From assembly GCA_014549065.1 (NCBI GenBank), contig JACDOX010000261.1, forward strand, positions 1 through 64,000: 64,000 bases of DNA, read 5' to 3'. The DNA comes from Cardinalis cardinalis. Taxonomy: Eukaryota > Chordata > Aves > Passeriformes > Cardinalidae. Of this stretch, positions 46,151 to 58,002 are shown one piece after another (positions within the stretch are counted from its first letter, which is position 1; every line of letters begins with the position of its first letter). Position numbers and translations under genes: made by a program. Below the pieces are notes generated by a model, which ran no database searches, had not been told where the DNA came from, and saw nothing but the letters and a program-made list of their open reading frames with translations.

Positions 46151-47794
46151 CTGCCCTGGCGCACACCTGACAGCCATTAGCGCCCGGGCCCGTTTTGTTC
46201 TCACGTTTCGGGCACTGACCCTCAGCCACGGCTCCAGCAGACACCCATCACCTCCCTGTCAGCACTCCAGCCCAGCAGCCTCTGCCCTGCCAGCCAGCAC
46301 CGAGTAATGAGCGCTGGGAGAAGCCTCCACCTTCAGAGAGACTCCGCACAGACACTCCACAGAGGCCTTCTTGCTCCTTAAATGATGACTTTGTTTGTGT
46401 TTGGAATATTTTATCCTTCAGAAAATAGCAATGCAGGGTGATAAGTGAACTGGTGACAGCTGAGTCTTGGTGACATGACCAGACATTAAATTCTAGCACT
46501 CCTGTTCAGCTGTACAGTGCTCCTCGTACAAGACGCTCCCAAAAAGAGGCATCTTTATCTTAGCAGTCACTCAGAAAATTCCTCCAATCACCATCAACAT
46601 AAGAAGAAAATTTAATCTAGAAATGCAGACAAATATCCTTTCAGGTGAAGGAGAAATGGAGGGAACAGCTTTGTCTGGATAGAAAGCANTGTGGGGCAAA
46701 GACTCACAACATCCCTGGGAAGATTTGGGGGGAACTTAAGAGCATCAAGGAGATAAGAGCTTTCTGCAGAAATGCCTTGCACTACATGTTACGATCTGAG
46801 GAGGTCTGCAGAGCGCTGTCACATGTTTTATATACATGAGGAGGCTACTCAGCTCTTAGTTTTTAAGAATCCATTTACTAAATTAGAGAATCTTATAAAT
46901 ATTTGCGTTTCTTAAGCCTTGTGCCAATTTATGTGCACTGAGACCCTTAAGCTTTCTCACCAACATAAATTATTCTAGNATCTGACTTCTTAGCAGCTCT
47001 AAATACTGTATTTTTGTTTGATGGAGACACATCTTTCCTTTCTATTTACTTTGTGCACAATTTTCTCAATTTAATATCAATAGGGACCCAGACTCTGACA
47101 AGTCATCAGTCAGTCTTAGGCTGCAGACAAGTTTTGGACTAAGTCCTTATGAAGTTAAAAGNAAGGAATGGAAGACTTAAATCACTGGAGAGCTCCAGAT
47201 TTCCATGAGAGAGAAGGGCATTAAAATTTTCTTCTATGCCAGTCTCAAGGCAATGGGCATTTCAGTGATCCATTAAAAAAATTATTTTAAAAAAAGCGAA
47301 AAATTCCGAACAAGCAAAGACTCATTTTGGATTTGTGTTAGAGGCGTTTTTCCAAAGCTCTCTGGAGCCAGCATTGTTTAATGTGTAGTAATTTAGCACA
47401 AGACCTTACAGTCAGATTTACAGTTGTAGATCTAATAAAATAGTTACATTGTGTTTTCAGACATTGCAAAAGCAGTATTTTACTGAAATATATTAAGTAG
47501 ATGCTGATATTGACATTTTTTCCTAAGTCTGTGTGGCTCACATGTAGCTTCTCTACAAGCCTTGTACTTAAGGTCTCACTTTGTTCCTTAAACTCTTGGG
47601 CTTTTTGGAGGATAATTTCCCATTTCAAAGTTGAGGCACTTGTAGACAGGATATAAATGGACAGACATGAAAATGGACCTGAGCATGTATAAGCTGGGAT
47701 GATGTAATGTAAAATACTTGAGGTTCTTGCTCAAATAGCTGAAAATATAGGTTTTACTCCTAATATAGGTTTTATTTTTCTTAATCCAGCAAAT
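46151..47794. other. Unique non-coding DNA
   Basis: A short CpG-bearing stretch follows the minisatellite (46158-46230). The remainder is AT-rich. The interval 46850-46985 has TTTACTAAATTAGAG and CATAAATTATTC words and no repeats. No gene is recognised. Confidence 0.5.
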
Positions 47795-47865
47795 AAAGAT
47801 GTGTTCAGCATTGTACAAGGCATAGTGAGATGAAGAACCCTCTCCTCAATTTAAGAAACAGAATG
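47795..47865 (-). mobile_element. Possible 3' fragment of an ancient amniote SINE
   Basis: GCATTGTACAAGGCATAGTG, then 'gagatgaagaaccctctcct' resembles the 3' part (reverse complement) of the same old SINE type found at 30990 (GCACTGTACAAACACATAG, AGACAGTCCCTGCCCC). It is short and decayed. Confidence 0.35.
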
Positions 47866-48471
47866 GCAAGAATGATCTGTCTGGACACTGCAGAACTGGA
47901 CATTTGGTGGAGATTCATGAAGGCACAAACAGGGTCATCATATAGTGAAGGAAGGATAGAAAAAATGCTTTTATCTTAAATCCTGGTTTAGATGTTTCAA
48001 GAAAAAAAGAAAGCACATTTTAAGGAAGTTGGAAAGCTCTGACTGCAGCAGACTCATGGTCTAGTTAGTTAGGGGGTAGAAGCACAAAGAATATCAGCAA
48101 CCATCAANAGGATGGCAAATGCCATTTGAATAGACATGTGTCATTCCTGTACCACAGCCAAGTGAAACTACAAACACTATTAAAAGTATAAAGAGGCTTT
48201 AATTTACATTCCTGCTAAGGCGTCTTTCTGTTGCCAGAATATTGCTAGTGGGCTTAGTATAAATGAGGATCTGGCCTTAATATTCTCAAACAGAAAAGTG
48301 AAATACACAGACATATTGACGTGGATTCGTGTGCTCTGTTCTGTTAACCCAAGGTATCTGCACGGACCAAAACTGGCAGGAAGAATATGAATCTGTACCT
48401 ACAGTGCATAGCAGCTTCAGTGAGCACAAATGATCTACAGAGTCACTTCCTATGACAGCTAAATCAGCCCT
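47866..48471. other. Unique non-coding DNA
   Basis: No recognised feature. Confidence 0.5.
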
Positions 48472-48680
48472 GTAGAATCATAAAGGTTGGAAAAGACCTC
48501 CCAGATCATGGAGTGCAACCACTTACCCAGCACTGTCAGGTCCACTAAATCATGTCCTGGAGTATGCATCTAAACATTTTCTGAACACTTAAATATTGTG
48601 GTTTTCCTTTATTTTAAGCATCACACTCCNCAACACCACACAATTCAAAACACTGTCTGCTTCATTTTCCCCCTGCTAAA
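48472..48680 (-). mobile_element. Old CR1 LINE 3' fragment
   Basis: TGTAGAATCATAAAGGTTGG, 'aaaagacctcccagatcatg', 'gagtgcaacc', 'agcactgtcaggtccactaa' and 'atcatgtcctggagtatgca' match an older CR1 subfamily in reverse complement (GGTTGGAAAAGACCTCCAAG, CACTGCCAGGTCCACCACTAA). The right half after about 48600 is too decayed to define an end. Confidence 0.75.
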
Positions 48681-49206
48681 TCTTGGTGCTAAAGNCAGAA
48701 CTCCAACATCCACCTAAACACAAGCCACCCAGGAAGATCTAATACTCCTTAACAAACACGCTTTTTAACACAAAAGCCTCGAATACCAGCAGTGCCTGGG
48801 GAGGAAGTTGTGTCCTTTGCTGGAGAGAGGCACAGCAATAAAGCAAATGGCAGCAATCCCTGCCAATGTGACCAGGGGCATTACACACCAGCCAGGAGCT
48901 GCAGGAGCTTCCCTCTATCACCAGAAGCATCTCTGCACCCTGCCCATNAGCCCAGTGTCAGCTGTGGCCCATTCCAGATGCTCCAGAGGAGGAGGGAAGA
49001 ACAAACAAACCCAGAGGGCAAGTTANGCATGAAAAAGGGGAGGAAAAAACAAAACAAAACACCATCTCATGCCTGTGAGGAAGCCCTCGAGCAAAGGCAT
49101 GAGATGTGTTTCAGACTCTAAANAGAACTTTCCACCAAAAAGAAAAAAATCATCATATGAAAAACACAGGAGAGGAAAAGGCAACTCCAAACACAAGCAA
49201 GCAAAA
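48681..49206. other. Unique non-coding DNA
   Basis: No recognised feature. A-rich runs occur at 49040-49062 and 49137-49150. Confidence 0.5.
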
Positions 49207-49275
49207 TGGCAGGGGCNTGGAACTNGATGAACTTTAAGGNCCATTCCAACCAAAGTCTTTCTATGATTCTATGAA
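49207..49275 (+). mobile_element. CR1 LINE extreme 3' end
   Basis: 'ggcaggggcntggaact', 'gatgaactttaagg', 'ccattccaaccaaagtc', then the octamer tail TTTCTATGATTCTATGA. Only about 70 bp of the 3' end remains, an extreme 5' truncation typical of CR1. Three Ns fall in it. Confidence 0.88.
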
Positions 49276-52200
49276 AATAGGCAAAATTCTGAGGTGTTTG
49301 AAATCAATGACAAATCCCTCAAAATTTATTTGTGCTAGATNTTGAGGTGAACACATTTAAGTAGATTCCTACATTTATTTCTAAATAAGAGATGTGTAGC
49401 TCTTGAAATGTCTTCTTGGGATGTGTTAATTTTGATAGGAAAATGAAAGGTGCTAATTTGTCCCTGTCGCCGTATAATATTTAACAGTTAAATGTGGGCT
49501 GATTTTGGAAACAGTGCATGGCAGACACACTTAAAAAATAATTCAAAAGGTACTGAAAGAATAATCTTTTCCAAATCTGTCAACAAGATTCTATCCACTG
49601 TTCCTGGCAAGAAATCTAGCTTAATTTGGTAAAACAATCACTTTTGCTCTCCCAAACATTGTAAAACAAGTGGGGTCATGGAAAGGAAAGTGGGAACATT
49701 AAAAAGACCCTTGATAAATACTCAGGGCCGTGCTGCTGTTATTGTGGGGCATTTCCAAGGACCTGCACAGGTTTTAAAAGTACAAGTAAATGAGGAGGGC
49801 AGGAGGGAGCTCAGACTGCAAGGGCTGAGGGCTGCAAATTCAATTCACCGNGTGGTTTTGCTGTGAATGCTTTTCCAGCTCTCACACCATTACATAGGAT
49901 GTAGCATCATAATGATGTCAACTCTTGGACCAAAGAACAAGCTGATTTAAGTTTTATGAGGGGAAGGATGAATACTTTCAAAGGAATGGTGAACCAAATA
50001 ATACAGAAGTGGTAGGATCACAGTTCAGGGAACTCACGGTTAACGCTTTGAACTATTTTTGGAAAGGTACTGCAAGTTCAGGGATAACTGGATGGAAAAG
50101 GCCTGCACAGCTCGAGCAAAAGCATTGACAATTTGCTACCAAATTTGCAGGGAGAGAATCAAAACCTCTCTTCCCTTTCACTGAAGGTGACTGCTGTAGC
50201 AAGGCTGCTCTGTGTGCTTGTGAATGAGCATCAGAGGCTGTGCAAAGCCCTCCCTCCCTGGGACAAAGGACAAACACTCACCTTGCATTTGAATCAGCAC
50301 AAACCACTCTCTGCTTTCTTCAGGATTCTCCAAGGCTCAGGGTAGCAGGAGGTGCAGGATCCAGGCTCCCTCCATCCCTGCCTTGCTCCCCAAGGTGCTG
50401 TGACCTTGTCCTGCCCACCNGAGGAGGTGCTGGATCCACACGGTTTTAGCCCCAGCATTTTCAGTCTATAGGGAAACAAAACCTTCCTGAAATTCAGATA
50501 CAAAAGAAAGCACAGGTATGGAGGTTTTCAATCAAAGCCACTCCTGTTCCTGCATGAGAGCAGGTCAATAATTCCTTCCCCAAACTCCCTTAGGAAAGGC
50601 ACTGCAGATGACTTCTGCCAGCTCTTGCTATGTTTTTCCCTCCTTTAAATGCATACTTGAGAATATCCAGTTATTGCAGATCACCAGGAACACACAAGGA
50701 ATGGGTTGCTTTATAAGCTTTACTACAATTATGGATAATGTTGGAAATGTATACTGTATATTTCCTGTACGGTGGGACTGCTACAAGCACAGAAAATCCA
50801 CATTGAAGGGGATTTCTATGCAAGCTATGCAGCAGATGAAGATTGTATTGCAAGCTTGAATTACTGATTCAAGCTGCTTCTTTGCCTCTCCCCACCCACT
50901 TCTCTAATAGCTTTTAAACTTAAATAGCCATATAAGTTAAAATGTTCTTTTATAGGGTGAAATAAACAGATTTTATGGTTCAGAAACTGCAAGTTTAGAG
51001 ATCAACACTTTACCNCTAATTCATGCAGGTTCAAGCTAAGGAAATGGCTCATTTTCCTCACTACAGTCTGTGAGACTTTTTTTNCCTCAAAAAAATCCTA
51101 GATGCATTTTAAATTAGATGTTATGAAAACTCTGGGTGCAGANAATGCTTTCTCTTGACAAAGTACATCTAGGTTGCTGCATTCCAGGTCCCAGATCCCA
51201 TGAAATCAGAGGAAAATGACTGCTGAAAACCTCAGATTTGCTGGAAATTGCTACAAAACTTTAGAATTTACTGTACACATTATTGATAGCACCTTAAAGC
51301 ACACAAACAGAAATCACCCAACAAAATAATAATAATAATTTTTTAAAAATCACATGTAAGAAAGCTTACATATGCCACTCTGGGAATCTAAAAACTCTCA
51401 TAACTGCAAATGTTACTTATATTTANACTTCTTTTTAACCCTCAAAGTGCTGCAAAGAATATTTATCCCCAGCCCATTCAGTACAATTCTTTCCAATGGA
51501 ATAGTAGGAAATATCAGTTCCAGCTGTCCCAGGAAAGCTGAGGGGACCCCGGACTGACAAGCCCCATACCTTGTACAACACATTTCCATTACTAGAATTA
51601 TTCATTGGACTTCATGGGCAACACTGGCATTCCAGTGAGCCAGGGGAATAACCATGACCCAGAGATGTGAATTCCAGATGCATGCAGAAGTAATTGGAGG
51701 GTAGAAAACCCCAGGAAGACACAGCTTGGAAAGCTTGGTATGATCTGAATGCACAGAAAGTTATTTTCAAACCAAGGAAGAGCAAGAACTGATTCTACTG
51801 AGCAGTGGGAAACTCTGCCCTAAATACCCTAAAGATAAACTGTGGTGNCCTGGTAATTTTATCAGAAAAATTACAGTGATTATGTTTCACTTGTCCATCT
51901 ATCTGTTTATTCAACCCTCATCACTGTGATTTTTGAGTGCCTCATATATCCAGTAACAGCATGGGAGTATTTTTCTTCNCATTTATCAGCTACATTAACC
52001 AGCATTTAAGTGGTTAAAATGGAGGTTTTGTTTCCAAGCAAAGATAATCCTGTTCCTGAGGACACCAGTAATGGTGGTATATGACAACATAATCAGCAGC
52101 ACAAGGATATAAACAACTCCCAATTATCCCAAACCAAAATTTTTGAACATCTTGTTACATTTTTTCCTTAGGCCTTAAAATTACTGAGTTGTTATGGTTG

Positions 52201-53127
52201 GATGCTTTGTGGTGAATAAATCTAGAATAATTCCCTGGAAAGAGTGAATTGCACCGAAATTCTGTTAGTGCAAAAGACCACAGTACCAAGCTTGCCCTGG
52301 CNTTCCCATCCATGGGGAAAAAAAACCAGACCATGTTCTCATCGTGTGGGGACAGGAGATAAAGGGGGAGGAGCAGTGGAGATGAGATTTCTAGGAAGGG
52401 GGAAGCATCTGCATGGAAAACAGGCAAGAGGGAGAGCGCAATGAGAACGCCACGCAACAGCGGGATTCCTTCACTTCTGCTTCTGTCAAAGGGCCAAATT
52501 CCCTGTGCCTCCAGGTGAGTAACAAAACAACAAGTATGAGAAAATCCCACTGCACACAAACACAACCTGAATGGAATTTGAGAGGATCCACGGGCGCCGT
52601 TTCCCACACGGGGTGCGCGGAGCACCCGTCGTGTCTCAGAGCTCTCACACAGATAGGAACACCAGATTCTGTGCTAGAAACAGAGATGTCACAGGACAAG
52701 GCATCCAGATCTGAAGACAGATCAAAGTAACCACACTGAGAGCCAAATCCAAGCTTGGGCTTTGAATATACCTCCAAAACATGGATGTTTTTGGAGCTAG
52801 AGTTTGGGTTCTGTCATCCATCTAATCTTGAAATGGGTGGATCAAAGATGCTCAGTCTGAGGCTTAGCAAAGTGCTAACAGATACTTTTGAATAGAAATA
52901 GTTCAGTGAAATGCTCCAAGNAAGAAATAAATTTGTTGGTGGGCAAGTCATGAAGTGAAGAAGTGAAACTGGCTGAGGAAATTGCTGGGTACCTATTGAT
53001 TGCTTTGATATGTTACCTTGTGAGGTTGGATTTATGTGCAACAGGAGTGAAGGAGAGGCACAATGTGGTTGAGGAATTGGACCAGAAAGTTGGTAGCAAT
53101 GCCAGAAAAGACTGGAAGTTAAGAAGG
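49276..53127. other. Unique non-coding DNA
   Basis: About 3.9 kb with no recognised gene or family. An AATAATAATAATAATT run lies at 51324-51339. A GC-rich hairpin-capable CpG patch lies at 52590-52632 (ACGGGGTGC at 52608-52616 against GCACCCGT at 52622-52629). The 156-codon minus-strand frame at 52155-52625 shows no recognisable protein feature. Confidence 0.5.
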
Positions 53128-53355
53128 ATGCCCAGTGGTTTGAGTGCTGGCTTGGAAACCAGCAGCAATCATGTTTGGTTCTCCATCCCAAATTTCCTGT
53201 ATGACCTTGGCCAAGTCATCTAGTGCCTCGGCTTCCAACAACTCAAATGGAGCTCATAAACCTTGTTAAAAAATAAGAAAACTCGTGAGATGAAGGATCA
53301 TCTCTTACCCACTGCATCCTCACAGCTTAGGGGTGGCTTNATATAATCATTAAAC
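53128..53355 (+). mobile_element. MIR ancient SINE, nearly full length
   Basis: A tRNA-like 5' part is visible: GCCCAGTGGTTTGAGTGC (A-box region) and GTTTGGTTCTCCATCCC (B-box region). It is followed by the MIR core 'tgtatgaccttggccaagtc', 'atctagtgcctcggcttcc', then 'aaatggagctcataaacc' and a 3' part with 'cccactgcatcctcacagc'. The whole order matches MIR, including the diagnostic TGTGACCTTGGGCAAGTCA box. It is not a functional tRNA gene. Confidence 0.75.
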
Positions 53356-55214
53356 AAAGGAGACTGGATGGCTTGCTGAATTATTCTAAATATAAACACA
53401 GATATAAAATTATAGAAAAAAAACTGCCTGCAGAACCCTTCAAGCTGTAGGGACAAGCCTGGTTATAGATCTTCCAACATTTCCATGCTCTAAGGAAGCC
53501 ACACTGCTGCTCAAGCTATAGGAAAAACACACAAAACATTGCACAGCTCTGGCTGGCACTGGCATTTGCTCTGTAGATGGCACAAGTGCTAACCTTATTT
53601 TCTACAATGTTTATGCCAATGGAAAGTGGAAATAACTGTAGGAATGAATCCTGACATACATATGTGTGACATCTGGCCACATCAACACTATCATTTATTC
53701 CAGAGCATGCATTTTCCTGGCCACCATTTTTCAGCCTACCTTAGTCAACTGCAATAACATTTTTGGCCAGTACAAATTTTTGACCTGATGTCTGTGTAGA
53801 TCTGAAAGGAATTTCCCTTTCAACACACATGATCTTCCATTAAGCAAAGCCAGTTCCATGATTCCTGGAAGAATTAAGAGGTACAAATACCCTGTAACTC
53901 TGGATCCTTGCAGTTAATGCTTTGGTCTCCTTTTAAGGGACAAGAAGTTAATTCTTTCACACCTANTTCTGGTGGGTCATTTAGGGACAGTCTTATCACT
54001 CCATGAGTAAAGGTACTTTCCTAAATAATTNAAAATCTCAGATGCTGTTTATTCTTCTGCTCTAACTGACCAAGTGCTATGCAAATTTTAGAGTAAAAAA
54101 TATGCATTCAGGCTTGCAAATGGAATTACATCCTAGATGGGTGGCTGTGTTCTGGAGAAAACAAAGGATAAGAATTTACTAACCATTGAGAGTTTTCTCC
54201 TGCTGTTACACATATTCACTTCATCAATAGTGGGAATTAGCGAGGACCAAGAATTTCTACTACTGTGTCATCCAGCTTGGCCTATAGCAGTTGCTGAAGA
54301 AGGATTTTTCTTGAGGAATAAATGTCAAGGGAACAACACCCCTGGGCAACTGTTAGTACAGAGTATAGAAAAGAAGCGACCACTTAAACACCTACAAAAT
54401 TAGAAGTTGAATTTCTACTGAAAGCCAAGTGAATGTTTGCATGAAAGGTCAATCTTGATAAAGATATTTGGGCAATAAAAACAATGAAAATAACCAAATC
54501 AACCAGTAAAATCAGAACAATGGCAATAATCAGCAGAGACAAAAAAAATTAAAACTGAGTTTAAAACAAAATATGGATTTAAAAAGAATTACAAGTTGAA
54601 ACTTTTCCTCCTCTTAAGTATTCCTTTGAGCTGTGATTTTCAAACTTCCATTCAGCTGCTACTTAAGCCTGATAGGTCTGAAACTTGTGGGTGCCTGGGA
54701 CACCTGTGTTAAAAGTGCCCAGAAGTCTGCATGGTGCTTCACTTACAGTACAGAACTGCTCTGCTTGGAGGGGGCAAACCTGTCCCCTTCCTGCTGGAAA
54801 TAAGGGCAAATTGTGGAAAACAAGGGTTATATCCCAAACCTTGCTCACTCATTGCTTTACACGTTCCATTTTGGGAATGCAGCTCCCATTGATCCTTATA
54901 ATTGGGAGAAAATGCTGGGAGAAAATGCTCAGGTCTAAAACTTGCTATTTCCTATCTCCTGCAGGAAGGTCACTCAGCAAAGACATCCATATCCATGCAT
55001 CTATCTNGTGTGAGGANGTGGTATTTTCCTTTTCCAAGCAANGTCCAGCTGCAAACCACAGAAGCCTCTTTAGCCACAGAGACATAAAGATGCATCAGAG
55101 AACATTCTCACAAATTACATGCATCTTTATGCAGAAGCAAAGCCAAAGTTAGCTCCTTCCCCCTGTAGTGAAAAAATTCCTNTACAGATTATACACCTTA
55201 TTAATTCTAGACCA
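53356..55214. other. Unique non-coding DNA
   Basis: A small tandem duplication GGGAGAAAATGCT occurs twice at 54904-54930. Interval 53990-54120 is repeat-free and contains ATGCAAATTT (54079-54088) and ATATGCATTC. No gene is recognised. Confidence 0.5.
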
Positions 55215-55480
55215 GTGAACTTTCCTCCTAGTTTATAATGAAGTGTTACATTATTAGTCAGGCTTCCCAGCAACTTTTGATAAAAATGGTGTTTTTATTG
55301 CTGTATAAAAAATACAAGGCAAGTTAAATGTTCAGTATTTTCTTATAAAATATTTAAGTTTATAAACTGTTGCAAACAGGCTGGTGTTTATATAATATTC
55401 ACAGACATCTGTAATGCCTCTCATGAAAGCTAATGTGTAAGCTCTTAGCTACTGCAAAAGGGCTTTAAAGATGCTCTGCC
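55215..55480. promoter_or_regulatory. Candidate conserved AT-rich non-coding element
   Basis: Repeat-free sequence with dense A/T words that keep complexity: TGTTTTTATTGCTGTATAAA, TAAATGTTCAGTATTTTC, AGTTTATAAACTGTTGC, GGTGTTTATATAATATTC, AGCTAATGTGTAAGC. It includes the palindrome AGTTTATAAACT (55356-55367). It resembles ultraconserved developmental enhancers in texture. Conservation is untested. Confidence 0.25.
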
Positions 55481-57062
55481 CATCTTAAAGTGTAATTCTA
55501 CATAGTCTGAAGAGCTACTTTGATAACAGTTTGTTTTGAGCTTAATGTTTATTCCTCCCACTGCTGTCTAGGCTGAAATTTGCTTACTTTATGAGCGAGG
55601 GCCCCAGTGCATTTAAAATTTAAATACCTGACTAGGACACACTTACTCAGCAGAAAGCACACACATGCCTAATTTCAGGTACATGCTTATGTCCCTTATG
55701 TCTCAGGACTCAAATCATATGCCCACATTATTTAAAAGACAGAAAAGCAGTTGGAAATGCAGACATTTCTGAGGCAGAAGAAAGTATTTCCCAAAGGAAA
55801 TAAGCTCTAATGACTTCTTTTCCAGGTATTGCCCCACTCTCTGCCACTAGTAAGAAACAAAACAGTTATTGTGGAAAATAACTTTCAGCTTCTCAGTTGC
55901 TGTAAGTCTTGTTGTGTGCTCCTGTAGATATTTTATTTTTGTTGCTAAAATCAATAATGAAGCTACTGAGACTACAAGCACACAACTGCTCCTACATCCA
56001 ACAAAAAGCCAAGCAGAAGTGGGATCCTTCCCCCCACCAGCAGACTGCTAGGTGTCATGTTTGCACNTTGTGACATTCTGATGTGAAACACCAGGAAGAG
56101 TCCAGAATATTTGTAACTCTGAATGCCTTGTTTAGAACAGAACAAAGTCAGAGAGGCTCTCCATGGACTTCTCCTTCAGCTCATGCAGAGGCACCAGAGC
56201 TGATGCAAGAAGACTGCAAGTCTCAGCCACACACCCTGATGCCAACAGCTGACCAGCACAGTCTGAAGAGAGTCATGGCATTCCCTTCAAACCTATTTCC
56301 ACCACACTTCAAGTGTAAACTTGGAACAAATGTGGTTCTGAATCCAAAGGCTCACAGTGAGGATCTCAGGTTACACTCATCTGGCTCCACTCAGTGTCTC
56401 CAGAGCCCTGAAGCCCAGCAATCACTTTATGGCTTCTGCAGATGGAGCATTTGCAGCACTTCATATTTGAAAAAGACCCAGTGGTTGGTGATCAGTACCA
56501 AACCACCAACCAGCTCCACTGAATGACAGNCTTTGTGCTCCCTCACACAAGTCACAGACTGAAAAACAGCAATGCAAGCTCCCAGAGCAATGCTTGCTAT
56601 TAAGGAACAATTTCNATATCTACCTCTTCCTTCCCCCAGCTGCATTCTGTGAGTTCCACCACAGCAGATTTGCAGGTGATGGTCAGAGCTGTGGTCTCCC
56701 ATCAGGGGCAGGCACTTCTCATACATGCTCTGGGCCAGGTAAAGACAGCCACAAGCTGGATGGCAACCCAGATCTGAGGAGCAAGAAAAAGCTGCAGGAA
56801 TGGAGCAGATGAACTCTAAGCAGNTACAAGAACCTGAAATGGGGATCACATGAGTGCCACACAAATAAACCTNATGAAAGAAACAGCTCTGAAATTCTGG
56901 GAGATCTATGAGTTCCAGGATTTGGGACCTGATGGAGAAATATTGCCAGTATCTCACTGTGTACTGGATAAATAAGGTGCATACTGACCCTCTGCCCTGG
57001 TCCTTCCCTCAGCCTTACCCTGCCTGTGCTGGGACTTTGACCATCTAAATGAAATCGATGAA
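55481..57062. other. Unique non-coding DNA
   Basis: ATTTAAAATTTAAATACC at 55611-55628 is nearly palindromic. Overlapping frames on both strands at 56083-57138 (147, 176 and 139 codons) contradict each other and contain no domain. No gene is called. Confidence 0.5.
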
Positions 57063-57450
57063 TGTCACAGACTTCTTTTATGAAAAACCCTTTCCTTAGG
57101 ATTTTTCCTCCTGAGCAGCTGAGATGCCTCAGGAACAAAATGTAACCAATGGTTATCTGCTGCTGTGGAATGCAACAGGTGCATCTGTGATTGGTCCATG
57201 TTGGTTGTTTCTAATTAATGGCCAATCACAGTCAGCCGGCTCAGACAGAGAGTCCAAGCCACAAACCTTTGTTATCATTCTTTCCTTCTTTTTCTATTCT
57301 TAGCTAGCCTTCTGATGAAATCCTTTCTTCTATTCTTTTAGTATAGTTTTAATATAATATATATAATAAAACAATAAATCAGCCTTCTGAAACATGGAGT
57401 CAGATCCTCGTCTCTTCCCTCATCCTAAGACCCCTGTGAACACCATTGCA
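57063..57450 (+). mobile_element. LTR (family B, copy 2) with clean 6-bp target duplication
   Basis: It starts TGTCACAGACTTC and ends CACCATTGCA (TG...CA). It is flanked by identical hexamers GATGAA at 57057-57062 and 57451-57456, a 6-bp target-site duplication as made by betaretrovirus-like (ERVK) integrases. U3-like features include three CCAAT-type boxes (CCAAT 57146-57150, ATTGG 57190-57194, CCAAT 57222-57226). Polyadenylation signals AATAAA are at 57365-57370 and 57373-57378. It is the same family as 9255-9653 but much less decayed. Solo LTR: no internal genes follow. TguLTR5-like by memory. Confidence 0.88.
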
Positions 57451-58002
57451 GATGAATATGGTGGGAGTCAGACAAGTGCTACAAGAAAGTTTTAAAACTC
57501 ACTTATCCCAGTCAAAGGACTGATTAAAGGAAAGCATGTCACNAAAACCCTTTCCTTAGGATTTTTCCTCCTGAGAAGCTGAGAGGCCTCAGGAACAAAA
57601 TGTAACCAATGGTTATCTGCTGCTGTGGAATGCAACAGGTGCATCTATGATTGGTCCATGTTGGTTGTTTCTAATTAATGGCCAATCACAGTCAGCTGGC
57701 TCAGACAGAGAGTCCAAGCTACAAACCTTTGTTATCATTCTTTCCTTCTTTTTCTATTCTTAGCTAGCCTTCTGATGTAATCCTTTCTTCTATTCTTTTA
57801 GTATAGTTTTAATATAATATATATCATAAAACAATAAATCAGCCTTCTGAAACATGGAGTCAGATCCTCGTATCTTCCCTCATCCTAAGACCCCTGTGAA
57901 CACCGTCGCAGATGAATATGGTGGGAGTCAGACAAGTGCTACAAGAAAGTTTTAAAACTCACTTATCCCAGTCAAAGGACTGATTAAAGGAAAGCATGTC
58001 AC
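57084..58002. repeat. Tandem duplication of LTR plus downstream flank (~460 bp unit)
   Basis: Sequence 57084-57542 is repeated at 57544-58002 (offset 460). The unit is the LTR body plus about 92 bp of its 3' flank, including the right-hand GATGAA. By eye there are about ten substitutions in the unit, roughly 2 percent. The motif ATGTCAC occurs at the LTR start (57062-57068), at the junction (57536-57542) and at the right end (57996-58002). Unit 2 lacks the 14 bases AGACTTCTTTTATG that follow ATGTCAC in unit 1. A single N marks the junction at 57543. Confidence 0.93.
57544..57910 (+). mobile_element. Duplicated LTR (family B, copy 3), lacking its first ~20 bp
   Basis: Same LTR body as 57084-57450, ending CACCGTCGCA and followed by the same GATGAATATGG flank. 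Because it shares the flank beyond the target duplication, it arose by DNA duplication after insertion rather than by a second integration. It retains the CCAAT boxes and the polyadenylation signal region (the first AATAAA reads CATAAA). Confidence 0.9.

Noticed and set aside
45197..46180. 327-codon plus-strand open frame
   Set aside because: It lies on the 14-bp minisatellite and its duplicated flank. The residue pattern is the repeat translated, with no domain or gene context.
47795..47830. miR-103/107-like sequence (CAGCATTGTACA)
   Set aside because: The match breaks after 12 bases and the context fits an old SINE 3' end. No precursor hairpin is visible.
53128..53210. tRNA gene
   Set aside because: A- and B-box-like motifs are the decayed tRNA-derived head of a MIR SINE. 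No cloverleaf can be drawn.
56083..57138. Overlapping 139-176 codon frames on both strands
   Set aside because: Mutually exclusive frames without domains, containing ambiguous codons. One runs into the LTR at 57063.
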